NCBI GenBank assembly: GCA_029204225.1
Contig: CM055113.1
Location: 129,001-193,000, forward strand
DNA length: 64,000 nt
Reading direction: 5' to 3'
Origin: Diphasiastrum complanatum
Lineage: Eukaryota > Streptophyta > Lycopodiopsida > Lycopodiales > Lycopodiaceae
A model generated the notes under the pieces. It was not told the origin of the DNA and did no database searches. It saw nothing but the letters and a program-made list of their open reading frames with translations. Position numbers and translations under genes: made by a program. Shown here one piece after another: positions 54,314 through 64,000 of this stretch. How positions within the stretch are numbered: the stretch's first letter is position 1; every line of letters begins with the position of its first letter.

Positions 54314-56983
54314 TTAGTATGGAGATGATGGAATACTGCCTTCCAAATTTCCAGTAAACTTACTGTCCCGGTCGCTGACTATGCCGGAAGGTAGACCGTA
54401 CAATTTAAATAGCCCGTCTACAAACAACCTCGCTAACTCTGGAGCTCTAACGGTTGTTTTGGTCGGAATAAAATGAGCCATTTTGGTCAGACGGTCAACT
54501 GTGACCCATATAGCGTCATTACCCTTTTGGGTTTTAGGCAGGCCTACTATAAAATCCATGGAGATACTCTCCCATTTACCAGCTGGTATTTCTAAGGGAT
54601 GCAACAACCCTCCTGCCTTTAAACGCTCTGCTTTATTTACTTGACATTTCTGGCAACTGGTTACATACTGGTGGACGTCCTTTTTCATACTGGGCCAGAA
54701 AAATTGCCTACGAAGAAGCTCATAGGTCTTCTGTATGCCTGGGTGTCCCGCGCTAGGATTGTCATGACATTCATATAGGACCTGCTGCCTATAATCCTCT
54801 GAATTGGGGACACATACTCTATCTCTATAGAGCAAGTACTCATCCTGAATGGAATACTGTTTCCATTTGAATCCTTGAGTCAACTGACCCTCAACCACTG
54901 GGGTTTGCTTGGGTAATACAGGCTCAGAATCCTCAACGTCATCTGACGACGTATACTCGGACTCATCATCATCCTCAACGGAAGCTGCCGTATTCTTGGA
55001 TGAACTGGCACCAGCCCCGGGAACTGGTTCTGGAGTCTGTAACTGTCTGTTCTGGACTGAGTTCCAGATAATAGAGAAGAATGCATCATGCTGGCATTTC
55101 CCTCTCAAGGGCTCGAGTAACTCATTACGAATCTGAGTAAAACTCAGCTCGTTTATCATAGGCATTCTGCTAAGGGCATCTGCTACTGTATTGAATTTTC
55201 CACGCCTATATCTGATAGACATGTCAAACTCTTGCATCAACTCTGCCCAACGAGCTTTCCGACCTCTAAGCTCAGGTTGATTGCAAAGGTATCTGAGACT
55301 CTCATGGTCTGTCAGGACCTCAAAGTTGGCACCATACAAATAATGCCTCCAAGTCTTAAGGGCATGGACTATAGAAAAGAGTTCCTTTTCATAGGCACTG
55401 TACCTAGTCTGAGCTGGCTCGAGTTTTTTACTCTCGAACGCAACTGGTCGTCCACCCTGAGTTAGCACAGCGCCTACTGCAAAGTCGCTAGCATCTGTTT
55501 CGACCACAAATGGCTGATTGGGGTCGACGACTTTTAAGACTGGTGCTGTAGCTAAGGCTGTTTTGAGAGCATCAAAGCTCTCCTGTTGTGCAGACTCCCA
55601 AATGAACTCCTTTCCCTTCCCCTTAAGAAGATTTGTCATAGGGACTGCTATCTGAGCATATTCCTTGACAAATCGTCTGTAATATCCCGCGAGACCAAGA
55701 AAGATTTGAAGTTCCAAAATATTCTGAGGTCTCAGCCAACTGAGTATGGCTTTAACCTTATTTGGGTCCATCTTAATCCCATCTGAAGAGATAATGTGAC
55801 CCAAATATGCTACTTCTTCAACGAAGAATTCACACTTGGATTGTTTAGCATAAAGCTTATGCTTTCTGAGCAGTCGAAACACCTTTCTGAGGTGTTTTAG
55901 ATGCTCCTTCCTCGTTTTGCTGTACACGAGGATGTCATCTAAAAATACGACCACAAACTTACCCAAGTATGGTCTGAGGACACTGTTCATCAAGGTCATA
56001 AAGGTAGCTGGAGCATTTGTGAGCCCAAATGGCATCACCTTAAACTCATAATGACCGTGACGAGTCCTAAAAGCTGTTTTCGAGACATCTTCCGATTTTA
56101 TACGGACTTGATGATATCCCGATCTAAGGTCTATTTTACTGAAAAATTTAGCCCCGTCGAGTTGATCAAACAACTCGTCTGCCCGAGGCATAGGGTATTT
56201 ATTCTTAATTGTGACTTTATTGAGGGCTCTGTAATCTACGCAAAGACGCATAGACCCCTCTTTCTTTTTCACCAATAGGACTGGTGAGGCCCATGGTGAA
56301 CTACTGGTCTGAATTTGGCCTTTCCCAAGATAGTCTGTTAACTGCCTAGTTATTTCTTCATCCTCTGTTCGGCTGACCCGATACGGAGGTTTAGAAACAG
56401 GTGCTGTACCTGGTACTAGGTTTATTACATGATCTACCTCTCTGCTAGGTGGTAAACCATGTGGCAAATCTTCAGGAAAAACATCTTTAAATTTAGACAA
56501 TAAAGTTTCTAATTTACTGATTTTCTGCTGAATAGAACTGGAAATAGAAACTTCAGGAATAAACTGAAAGTCACATAAGAATACCTGATGGTCTTCGTCT
56601 CCGATTAGCTGACAGAGCTCTGAACTGCAGACCATAGGGCTGTTGGGAACATCATGCTCCCCATGCAACTGGATCTCTCGGCCTTTATACTGAAAGCTGA
56701 GGGTGTTCTCCTGATAGTTTCTGTGGAGGGAAGGTCCTAAACTGTAGAGCCAATCTCTCCCGAGAACAATGTCTGTTCGATCCAGGTGCATTATCTGAAA
56801 GTTTATTTGATCTTGGTACCCCTGAATACCAAGATTTAACTTACTTACCATAGTTTCCCATATTTTTTTATCTTCACCCTTAGCTAATGAAACTATGTAC
56901 CTATGCTGACTAGGTACTTCTGGTAGTTTTAAGCTTTTTAACCAGGGTGTGGTTGATGAAATTATGGGTTGCCCCATCATCAA
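54314..56983 (-). CDS. A5 RT, RNase H and integrase core
   Basis: An 889-codon frame overlapping the gag-protease frame. Pre-RT linker ([15 protein letters not shown]), RT with [59 protein letters not shown] and catalytic [11 protein letters not shown], then RNase [44 protein letters not shown] and TDHESLRYL. An acidic serine-rich linker follows ([13 protein letters not shown]), then integrase [11 protein letters not shown]...[13 protein letters not shown] and [10 protein letters not shown]. The frame ends in [10 protein letters not shown] because two bases present in A1 are missing near 54345. The polymerase and RNase H residues are intact, so RT could be active if made. Confidence 0.9.
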   Translation of the reverse strand: MMMGQPIISSTTPWLKSLKLPEVPSQHRYIVSLAKGEDKKIWETMVSKLNLGIQGYQDQINFQIMHLDRTDIVLGRDWLYSLGPSLHRNYQENTLSFQYKGREIQLHGEHDVPNSPMVCSSELCQLIGDEDHQVFLCDFQFIPEVSISSSIQQKISKLETLLSKFKDVFPEDLPHGLPPSREVDHVINLVPGTAPVSKPPYRVSRTEDEEITRQLTDYLGKGQIQTSSSPWASPVLLVKKKEGSMRLCVDYRALNKVTIKNKYPMPRADELFDQLDGAKFFSKIDLRSGYHQVRIKSEDVSKTAFRTRHGHYEFKVMPFGLTNAPATFMTLMNSVLRPYLGKFVVVFLDDILVYSKTRKEHLKHLRKVFRLLRKHKLYAKQSKCEFFVEEVAYLGHIISSDGIKMDPNKVKAILSWLRPQNILELQIFLGLAGYYRRFVKEYAQIAVPMTNLLKGKGKEFIWESAQQESFDALKTALATAPVLKVVDPNQPFVVETDASDFAVGAVLTQGGRPVAFESKKLEPAQTRYSAYEKELFSIVHALKTWRHYLYGANFEVLTDHESLRYLCNQPELRGRKARWAELMQEFDMSIRYRRGKFNTVADALSRMPMINELSFTQIRNELLEPLRGKCQHDAFFSIIWNSVQNRQLQTPEPVPGAGASSSKNTAASVEDDDESEYTSSDDVEDSEPVLPKQTPVVEGQLTQGFKWKQYSIQDEYLLYRDRVCVPNSEDYRQQVLYECHDNPSAGHPGIQKTYELLRRQFFWPSMKKDVHQYVTSCQKCQVNKAERLKAGGLLHPLEIPAGKWESISMDFIVGLPKTQKGNDAIWVTVDRLTKMAHFIPTKTTVRAPELARLFVDGLFKLYGLPSGIVSDRDSKFTGNLEGSIPSSPY

Positions 56984-58280
56984 CCATGACTCTTACTGAC
57001 TGGTTACCAACTTTCCCATGCATACGTACTAGGTCATGCGGCCCAAAGCTGAAGGGTCTCGCTAGCATTGCAGAGGTCAGCTGGCAACAGTGTTCATGAT
57101 CTTCATGATACACTTTGATCTCGGAAGCTGCCGAGTCACTGGGGAAACATACAGTCTGAACAAGATGAACTTGTTTTTTATCTTTTTTAGTGAAAGGCCC
57201 CTTGGGACACTGTCTGACTGTGTGTCCCTTGCCCATACACACAAAGCACAAACGTTCTTGTTTGGCTTTCTCAAAATCATCTGGTTTTAAGGGCTGTATG
57301 TGTGAAGGGCGTTTCTGAGGAGCTTCACCTTTAAATTTATCTTCTTTCTTTCTTTTTAAAAATTTCTTTTTAAATTGAAAGTCTTTCTGAGGAAGCTGCT
57401 CAGAAAGTGGTTGCTGTCTCGCTCTCTTCCTACCCACTGAATCATCATAGATTTGAGCATATCTGAGAGCTTGCTCAAGGGTAGTAGGCGAGTTTCTCTG
57501 GACCTCTACTTTATATTCATCTTTGAGGCCACGGACAAATCCCCTGATTTTTTGATAGTCATCCATATTTTTAATCTTTAAAATTGCCTCTCGATACTGC
57601 GAGATATATTGGATGAGGGACTTGTCCATTACTGTTCTTTCCCAGGCTTCCCAGGCTCTATCAAGTTCATTCTCTGGTAGAAATTCTCTTAGGAAAGCTT
57701 CTTCAAAAGCTTTCCATGACCGGGGAGTCTGCCCAGTCTCCTGGAGATTTAACCACCACTTATAGGCCATAGGCCCTAAAGAAAGACTGGCCTCAATTGC
57801 TTGCAAATGGTCAGGGGTCTGTTTAAGAGCATGAATGTTCTTCCATTTGCTGAGGAAGGTTTGTAGAATATCTGCATTTCTATCCTTCTCTTCCCCATTA
57901 AAAGTAGGAGGCTTTAAATCTTTAAAAACACTGGGGTGAGACCGTAAAGTCTCACCCGAAACTGATGGAAGTGGAGAAGGGGATAACTGAGAAGTGGAGG
58001 GAAGGCTTCCTTTCGCGGAGCTCAAAATCAAGTTTTTGAGTTCAGCGAACGAGTCGTCCACACTGGACTTGAAATTGGCTAATGCCAGCTTCAGTTCATC
58101 CACTTCTGTTACCAATTGGAGGAACTGCTCCTTGGTAACCAGTTCGTCGAGTTCTTCGGCGAACTGTTCCTGTTCTTCTACTTCCATGGGTTCCTTCCCT
58201 TTTCTGTAAGCCAAGGCTTCTGTTTCAAGTTCGTCGAAGCCTCTCTCCTGGGGTTGATCAGGTCCCTGAGGAGTGGTCAT
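56910..58280 (-). CDS. A5 gag and protease
   Basis: A 456-codon frame, start [19 protein letters not shown] 44 nt inside the conserved CATCTTCG context. Residues 1-100 are an acidic coiled coil; about 115-245 are the retrotransposon gag core ([50 protein letters not shown]). The basic RKRAR region and the knuckle [14 protein letters not shown] (CX2CX4HX4C) come next, then the protease with [17 protein letters not shown]. The active-site triplet is DDG where retropepsins have DTG or DSG; the same holds in A1 and A'. The frame ends LKTTRST because of one extra base in an A-run (about 56930) compared with A1. Confidence 0.88.
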   Translation of the reverse strand: MTTPQGPDQPQERGFDELETEALAYRKGKEPMEVEEQEQFAEELDELVTKEQFLQLVTEVDELKLALANFKSSVDDSFAELKNLILSSAKGSLPSTSQLSPSPLPSVSGETLRSHPSVFKDLKPPTFNGEEKDRNADILQTFLSKWKNIHALKQTPDHLQAIEASLSLGPMAYKWWLNLQETGQTPRSWKAFEEAFLREFLPENELDRAWEAWERTVMDKSLIQYISQYREAILKIKNMDDYQKIRGFVRGLKDEYKVEVQRNSPTTLEQALRYAQIYDDSVGRKRARQQPLSEQLPQKDFQFKKKFLKRKKEDKFKGEAPQKRPSHIQPLKPDDFEKAKQERLCFVCMGKGHTVRQCPKGPFTKKDKKQVHLVQTVCFPSDSAASEIKVYHEDHEHCCQLTSAMLARPFSFGPHDLVRMHGKVGNQSVRVMVDDGATHNFINHTLVKKLKTTRST

Positions 58281-59145
58281 CTTCGAAACTGAAAGAGAGC
58301 TACCTTAACTTCTGAAGGAAAAAAGTCTAAAAGACTAATTTACAACTGTACAAGGGAAAGGAAAGATGACTTAGCTGTTTCTGAGGACTGTACTTCCAAA
58401 GAGATTATGAAGAGGAACCCTTTCAGCTCTTTTTCCCCAAGATTTCAGACCTGCTGTCCCGGAAAATGCCAGTTTGAAGCTTCAAAACGGTGCCAAATTT
58501 CCCGGTTCTTGAGTTGAGTAGCTGACTCATCTGATTTGAGGTGTGGGGCTCCAACAAACCGAGTAAAAACCGGAAGTTTACAAAAAGAAATCCGGAATTT
58601 TTGAAGTCCCTGCCCTCGCTGGTTGGTCAGCAACCTGTCTGGCCCGATTTGTCCAATTTACAGCTCTGAAATCACCTTGATTCTCTGATTTACTCTCAGC
58701 CTGTAGGTCGCTGGTCTGTAGCAAGCAAGTCTGAAACTCAGACTCCTGAAAAACTTCTGAAAAACAGGGTTAAATTCTGAGATTTCTACCCTACTGTCCA
58801 GCGCTGGCCCTACTACAATATTTCAGATCAGAACTCCTTCTAATCTACTCAGAACTTCATACGAAACTCAGATTTGAGGGCTGACTATACAGCGATGGAC
58901 CTGCTCTTCCCTTCCTCTTGAATTTCCGCTCAGATCATAGTGATCTACACTCGAAAATCAAAGAGGGAAACTGATTTTTCAGCGCTGAAGCTATTGTAAA
59001 AAATATGCTTCCAAACTACTGAGAAATCCAGCAAATTGGAGGATTAGAAAGCTGATCCTACAGCGATTTTCCTCCTCTATTCTTTTCTGAGAATCTCCCA
59101 GATCTTTCCTATCTTCTGATAGCTTTCTCTACTGTTGCTCCTGAA
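58281..59145 (-). other. A5 untranslated leader with phased motifs
   Basis: + strand motif starts: TCGCTGG 58616, TCGCTGG 58708, GCGCTGG 58801, GCGATGG 58892, GCGCTGA 58982, GCGATTT 59063. Spacings are 92, 93, 91, 90 and 81 nt. Confidence 0.78.
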
Positions 59146-59160
59146 TGGCTCTGATACCAG
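59146..59160 (-). promoter_or_regulatory. Primer-binding site of A5
   Basis: The minus strand reads TGGTATCAGAGCC one or two bases after the LTR; tRNA-iMet type. Confidence 0.85.
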
Positions 59161-59518
59161 TGTAATAGATCCTAACACCACAGTAGGGCAAACACTAATT
59201 GATCCACCCAACCTTGCCTACTCCCTGATATAGAGTAAGCCCCTCCTAGCCCAGTGTGAGGACTGGTAGCATGCTACTGCCAAGTGTCGGCCACGTGGCA
59301 CTGACGTGGCCGACTGCACGTCGGGACCCAACTGGGGGCCCTATCCTGCTGACAGGGTCCCTAGGCTGTGTTAGGCCCGCCATGGCTATGGACCGTGCTG
59401 GGGCACACTACTCACACTGTCTTGCCCTCTTGGTCATGTACGCTGGACACGACCCTGACTGTGGTATCTGACCTATCTGTGTTCTCTAGGGTTCGGCACT
59501 GGTTACGAGCTCGTAACA
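59161..59518 (-). repeat. LTR-A, 5' LTR of A5
   Basis: I find no difference from 53134-53491. It is followed inward by the PBS ggctctgataccag. Confidence 0.92.
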
Positions 59519-59525
59519 GATACCA

Positions 59526-59970
59526 TGTAGGAAAGCAAGAGTCAAGTCACCAAGATCTAGTTATCAATCAATCTCCACAAGAAACAAGAGAGAAGAGGCT
59601 GGGTGCGCAACTCTAAGAGAGAGAGAAAACAGCAACAAGAGCAATGGAGAGCAATGCTTAGCCAAACTGTAAAAATGGAATACACAATGAGCATCTAAGT
59701 ACTCTCCCTGGATGTGACCAAATGCCACCAAACCCTAAGGTTAACCACTTACTAGATGTAGGGCACCCCCAAAAGTCAAGATAGGGACCCTAAACAAGAT
59801 TAGACCCCTAAGGACCCACGAGTCAGTACATGACCAAAATTGGGTCCAACTGAACTTAAGACAAACTTAAGATGGCCTAAATAACTAGATACCCATGGTT
59901 ACACAAATCTTGACCTTTTGGGTCAAAGTAACCTATGGATTAACTTTAGCATAGTCATTTATTTCTAACA
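59526..59970 (-). repeat. LTR-D, 5' LTR of copia D
   Basis: TGTAGGAAAGCAAGAG...TTTCTAACA, 445 bp, lacking the retroelement insertion of its partner. It is preceded by the split PBS (gctctgatac at 53124, ca at 59524). Confidence 0.86.
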
Positions 59971-60934
59971 ACATTAACTTCTATCTGAAAAATAGAAAAG
60001 AGATTGACTAAACTGGAAAACAAAAGTAGAGTAATTAGCTCTTTCTTAGGAGTGTACTTCCAGAGAGAAAAGCAAGAAACCCCCTCAGTTCTTTCGTAGC
60101 TGTCCAATTCGTCTTTTCGAATTGCATACCATCAGCTGAAGGTGATCTGGAAATTGTGTAAATGATTGTTGGAGAACCCTTACTGATAGAGTTTGCCTCT
60201 GCTGCCTCCAAAAATCAAAATTACAACCTGGGAAAGTGCAACCAGTTTCCAACTTGCCAACCCTGTACCCTCGCTGTCTGAATAGCAACCAATCTGCTTG
60301 CAAAAAATCAGATTTGAAGACCCTACAAGGTGGACAGAAATCTGATTTCTATCCTGGAGGACCCTCGCTATCTGATCAGGGCTGTTTCTGCTCCAAAAAT
60401 TTCGAATTTCACTCTACCAATCAACCTGAAAATCCAAGATTTTTCATAGGTGACTGGTCGCTGGTCTGTTCTCTGTCTGATCACCAAAGCTGGAGCAAAG
60501 ACTTCTAAAACTCAAGGACAAATCTACAGTTTAGCTCCTCCCTATCCAGCGCTGGATCTGCTCCTTGATTCCAGGTTGAAAACCCCTTGAATCACCCTGA
60601 ATTTCTGCTCAAAACTTTAGGAGGGATGCTACTCTGATAGCACTGGCCCTGTTCCAAGATTTCTGCCCTGAACCGCTCCAAAATCCGGAAAAACTCAGTC
60701 CAAAATCGAAGTTCAAACCCGATTTGGCAGCACTGGACCTGTTCTAGAAATCTGATCCAAAATTTACTCTAAAGACGAGTAATCCTACGGAGATTTCCAC
60801 CATAGCTAGCTGGTTCTCCAGCGCTGACCCTGCTCTATGTATCTCTGAAAACTAGCAAGAGTTGCTATGCACTCTGATGGATTTCTCCCCTGCTGAAACT
60901 GAGCTCCCAAAGATGGAGATGGCTCTGATACCAG
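59971..60934 (-). other. A' leader and PBS
   Basis: Leader of A' right of the copia D insertion. Phased + strand motifs TCGCTGT 60271, TCGCTAT 60365, TCGCTGG 60458, GCGCTGG 60549, GCACTGG 60640, GCACTGG 60730, GCGCTGA 60821: spacings 94, 93, 91, 91, 90, 91. The PBS complement ggctctgatacca is at 60921-60933. Confidence 0.8.
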
Positions 60935-61288
60935 TGTAAGAGATCTAAACACCACAGTAGGGCAAACACTAACTGAACCACCCAGCCTTGCCTACTCCCT
61001 GATATGGAGCAAGCCCCTCCTAGCCCAGTGTGAGGCCTGGTAGCATGCATACTGCCAAGTGCCACGTGGCCTTGTCGTGGCCGACTGCACGTCGGGACCC
61101 AACGTGGGGCCCTATCCTGCTGACAGGGTCCCTAGGCTGTGTTAGGCCCGCCATGGCTATGGACCGTGCCGGGGCACACTACTCACATTGTCTTGGCCTG
61201 TTGGTCATGTAGGCTGGACGCGACCCTGATTGTGATATCTGACCTCCTGTGTTCTCTAGGTTTCGGCACTGGTTACGTGCTCGTAACA
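60935..61288 (-). repeat. LTR-A', 5' LTR
   Basis: TGTAAGAGATCTAAAC...GTGCTCGTAACA. Partner of 35132-35489. Confidence 0.86.
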
Positions 61289-62349
61289 AGGCTTATGAAG
61301 AAATATCTTCCAGAAAGTAGTCGAGGAAGCGGAGTGGAGGGAGCGAAGGAGGTAGGAGGAACGGGAAGAAAAGCAACCACTTTCTTTTTGCAAAGAAGGG
61401 AACGAAGCTGGCTGCTTTTCTGCAGAAGAAGAAAGTGTAGAATTGGAGAATTTGAGGAACTCGACATATTTCTGGAAGAAAGAACAGTTGTTGTCATACC
61501 ATTTATTATGGGTACGACGATGAGAAGAGGGGGCGCAATGGCATGAGCGGCGGTAGTCAGGGCGTGTGTCAAGAAGGAGGCTTGGGTAGTGACATCAGAG
61601 GAGGAAGGAAAGTGGTCCAGAAGACGAGAGACGTGGGCAACATAGGCCTGGATTTATTAGGAGGTACACCATAGCAGACGGGGCGAACAAAGAGGGAAGG
61701 TGCAAGAGAAGGCGGACTTGGCGTTGGGGAGAAGGATATGTAGCAGAGAGTGATCAGCGAGCACCGGGGTAGAGATGTTGAAGGATGCTAGGCGGGGCAA
61801 TAAAGCAGGAGATGTAATGAGATAGTCCACTACACTATGACCGCCACAAAATGGGTGGCAAGTATATGCGAAAGGATGACCACTGAAGAATACCGTTAAG
61901 GATAATGAGACCGTATGCTTGAGCTAACCTCAGAAGGTGTTCCCCAAAAAGCGTAACCGTCGCTGATGAGTCCTAAGAATAACGGGCATAAGAGGTATCC
62001 AACGGATGAAGAGAGAGTATGTCAGCATAGAACTCGGTCTAGCGAGTGGTTGTGCGTGCGTTAAAGTCCCATGCAAGCAATATGTAACCTTGTAGAAAGA
62101 GTCTAGCAATGCCGTCAAAAAGGGCCTGAAAAGGATCACCTCCCAAATCCATAAACACTGAAGTGTGGGGAGCAAAGTAGCACACTGCAACAAACAAGTC
62201 CTGGTCCAGCCCCAAGAAGAATGCAGTAATCTGAAGCCACAAGTAACGACCATAAGTATCCTGAAACACCAACCAAATAGGAGGAGTATACACCGACCTG
62301 TACAAACATTCAATTCCACCAGAGGCCCGAAGTATCCTGCCCTGTAGCA
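61289..62349 (-). pseudogene. LINE copy I endonuclease and linker
   Basis: Minus strand. EEP-domain remains: GGIECLYRSVYTPPIWLV, DLFVAVCYFAPHTSVFMDLGGDP and YILLAWDFNARTTT (62377-62039; GDFNA altered to WDFNA). The C-terminal VDY/ADHS-like part and the linker to RT follow down to 61289. The frame is broken repeatedly. RT continues at 35131 beyond gypsy A'. Confidence 0.75.
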
Positions 62350-62505
62350 TAAGTTTGCAGATGGTGGCTTCAACCATGTCAGGAGCAAAGAGGTCACAAT
62401 GGGTAGGACGAGAAGAAAGAGAGATGGAAGGGTGAGCAGTTGTATATAGGTTGGTTGCATAGTTGACCCAGGATTGAAGAGGGCTGGGTGCAATGGATAG
62501 GGGAT
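62350..62505 (-). pseudogene. LINE copy II RT fragment
   Basis: Nearly identical to 34978-35131 of copy I. It abuts the endonuclease N-terminus of copy I at 62350. Confidence 0.75.
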
Positions 62506-62814
62506 TGTAAGAGATCTAAACAGTAGGGCAAACACTAACTGAACCACCCAGCCTTGCCTACTCCCTGATATGGAGCAAGCCCCTCCTAGCCCAGTGTGAG
62601 GCCTGGTAGCATGCATACTGCCAAGTGCCACGTGGCCTTGTCGTGGCCGACTGCACGTCGGGACCCAACGTGGGGCCCTATCCTGCTGACAGGGTCCCTA
62701 GGCTGTGTTAGGCCCGCCATGGCTATGGACCGTGCCGGGGCACACTACTCACATTGTCTTGGCCTGTTGGTCATGTATGCTGGACACGACCCTAATTGTG
62801 ACGTGCTCGTAACA
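62506..62814 (-). repeat. Solo LTR-A' in LINE copy II
   Basis: TGTAAGAGATCTAAACAG...GTGCTCGTAACA with two internal deletions (ACCAC near the start; about 45 bp before ACGTGCTCG). Flanks GGGAT (62501-62505) and GGGCT (62815-62819) match the site of the full A' in copy I. Confidence 0.84.
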
Positions 62815-64000
62815 GGGCTTATGAAGAAATATCTTCCAGAAAGTAGTCGAGGAAGCGGAGTGGAGGGAGCGAAGGAGGTAGGAGGAACGGGAAGAAAAGC
62901 AACCACTTTCTTTTTGCAAAGAAGGGAACGAAGCTGGCTGCATTTCTGCGGAAGAAGAAAGTGGAGAATTGGAGAATTTGAGGAACTCGACATATCTCTG
63001 GAAGAAAGAACAGTTGTTGTCATACCATTTATTATGGGTACGACGATGAGAAGAGGGGGCGCAATGGCATGAGCGGCGGTAGTCAAGGCGTGTGTCAAGA
63101 AGGAGGCTTGGGTAGTGACATCAGAGGAGGAAGGAAAGTGGTCCAGAAGAAGAGAGACGTGGGCAACATAGGCCTGGGATTTATGAGGAGGTACACAATA
63201 GCAGATGGGGCGAACAAAGAGGGAAGGTGCAAGAGAAGGCGGACTTGGCGCTGGGGAGAAGGATAGGTAGAGCAGAGACTGATCAGCGAGCATCGGGGTA
63301 GAGACGTTGAAGGATGCTAGGCGGGGCAATAAAGCAGGAGATGTAATGAAATAGTCCACTACACTATGACCGCCACAAAATGGGTGGCAAGTATATGCGA
63401 AGGAGGATGACCACTGAAGAATACCGTTAAGGATAATGAGACCGTGTGCTTGAGCCAACCTCAGAAGGTGTTCCCCAAAAAGCGTAACCGTCGCTGATGA
63501 GTCCTAAGAATAACGGGCATAAGAGGTATCCAACGGATGCAGAGAGAGTGTGTCAGCATAGAACTCGGTCTAGCGAGTGGTTGTGCGTGCGTTAAAGTCC
63601 CATGCAAGCAATATGTAACCTTGTAGAAAGAGTCTAGCAACGCCGTCAAAAAGGGCCTGAAAAGGATCACCTCCCAAATCCATAAACACTGAAGTGTGGG
63701 GAGCAAAGTAGCACACCGCAACAAACAAGTCCTGGTCCAGCCCCAAGAAGAATGCAGTAATCTGAAGCCACAAGTAATGACCATAAGTATCCTGAGACAC
63801 TAACCGAATAGGAGGAGTATACACCGACCTGTACAAACATTCAATTCCACCAGAGGCCCGAAGTATCCTTTCCTGTAGCATAAGTCGTGGAGCAGAAATC
63901 CACTGAAAACCAGAAATGTGCAGAAGTGGGTGTGTGGAAGGCTCATATGTCTTTGCAAAAAGTAGAAAATCAGTCGAACGCAGATAGGTGTCAAAATCAG
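62815..64000 (-). pseudogene. LINE copy II endonuclease and linker (runs off right edge)
   Basis: Minus strand. 63570-63881 carries GGIECLYRSVYTPP, DLFVAVCYFAPHTSVF and ILLAWDFNARTTT. 62745-63458 carries ILNGILQWSSSFAYTCHPFCGGHSVVDYFITSP and STPMLADQS, the C-terminal EEP motif in which SDH is replaced by ADQ. A stop-rich linker to the LTR follows. Very similar to copy I, showing tandem duplication. Confidence 0.75.

Larger units (their letters stand above)
53134..59518 (-). mobile_element. Ty3/gypsy chromovirus family A, copy A5 (near-complete, young)
   Basis: 6.4 kb with two 358-bp LTRs that I read as identical. Perfect target-site duplication GATAC (53129-53133 and 59519-59523), lying inside the PBS of copia D. 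PPT AAGGGGGAGGGAG at 53492-53504 and PBS at 59146-59158. It encodes all domains from gag to chromodomain in three overlapping or adjacent frames separated by two frameshifts. It is the reference copy for the family in this window. Confidence 0.93.
38741..59970 (-). mobile_element. Ty1/copia D with foreign interior
   Basis: LTR pair 38741-39335 and 59526-59970 inserted in the A' leader, with target-site duplication ACCTT (38736-38740) versus ACATT (59971-59975). Next to the left LTR is a D pol (39340-41469) and gag (to 42080). Next to the right LTR is the PBS, split by A5. Between 42081 and roughly 52.7 kb is unrelated DNA including copia E, a kinase-like gene and older debris. How that DNA came to lie inside D is not settled. 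Confidence 0.7.
35132..61288 (-). mobile_element. Ty3/gypsy A' (family A variant), split by copia D
   Basis: LTRs 35132-35489 and 60935-61288 share variant bases (TAAG start, GTTACGTGCTCG). The coding half lies at 35490-38740 and the leader at 59976-60920; the leader continues exactly across the copia insertion (GGTACCTT then AACTTCT). Flanks GGGAT (35127-35131) and AGGCT (61289-61293), with the sister copy GGGCT at 62815, suggest a worn target-site duplication in the LINE. Integrase and PPT are deleted. Confidence 0.82.

Overview
The window looks like a land-plant nuclear genome segment that is almost entirely nested LTR retrotransposons and LINE fragments. The evidence is Ty3/gypsy chromoviruses (DDE integrase plus C-terminal chromodomain), Ty1/copia elements, tRNA-iMet primer-binding sites (TGGTATCAGAGCC) beside LTRs, TTTAGGG-type telomere units, and a split plant-type protein gene with GT-AG introns. 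I see no bacterial operon, CRISPR, rRNA or intact tRNA gene. The lineage (fern, lycophyte, gymnosperm, other) cannot be fixed from this alone.

Layout. 1-2039: 5' part of gypsy Z (minus). 3005-13925: gypsy B (minus), bounded by a CATCT target-site duplication and interrupted by gypsy A1 (4933-9211) inside its pol gene. 13931-23265: old intergenic/intronic DNA with decayed gypsy pieces, a GGAAC minisatellite and two short exons of one minus-strand gene (15860-15937 and 22265-22428). 23266-28237: a segment present twice (LINE 3' piece plus LTR-A) enclosing gypsy A2 and part of gypsy C. 28238-32631: 3'-truncated gypsy A3 (plus), fused to a LINE 5' half (32632-33990) that has a tandem-repeat array directly upstream.

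From 34310 to the right end there is one four-level nest. A LINE (RT 34310-35131, endonuclease 61289-62345) is split by gypsy A' (LTRs 35132-35489 and 60935-61288). A' is split in its leader by copia D (LTRs 38741-39335 and 59526-59970). D is split in its PBS by gypsy A5 (53134-59518), whose two LTRs look identical. Inside D, between 42.1 and about 52.7 kb, lies foreign DNA: the 5' half of copia E, a TRIM-like/tRNA-like patch, a two-exon protein-kinase-like gene that appears broken (45270-47218), AT-rich DNA and older copia debris. A tandem copy of the LINE carrying only a solo A' LTR fills 62350-64000.

Family A (A1, A2, A3, A', A5) is the dominant theme. All copies encode the same gag-protease-RT-RNase H-integrase-chromodomain polyprotein but each is broken differently: A1 has lost RT/RNase H, A' has lost integrase and PPT, A3 has lost the protease active site and everything after RNase H, A2 is only gag, and A5 is nearly complete with two frameshifts. 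Their untranslated leaders share a GCGCTGG-type motif repeated about every 91 nt, the strongest candidate here for an undescribed functional or structural signal.
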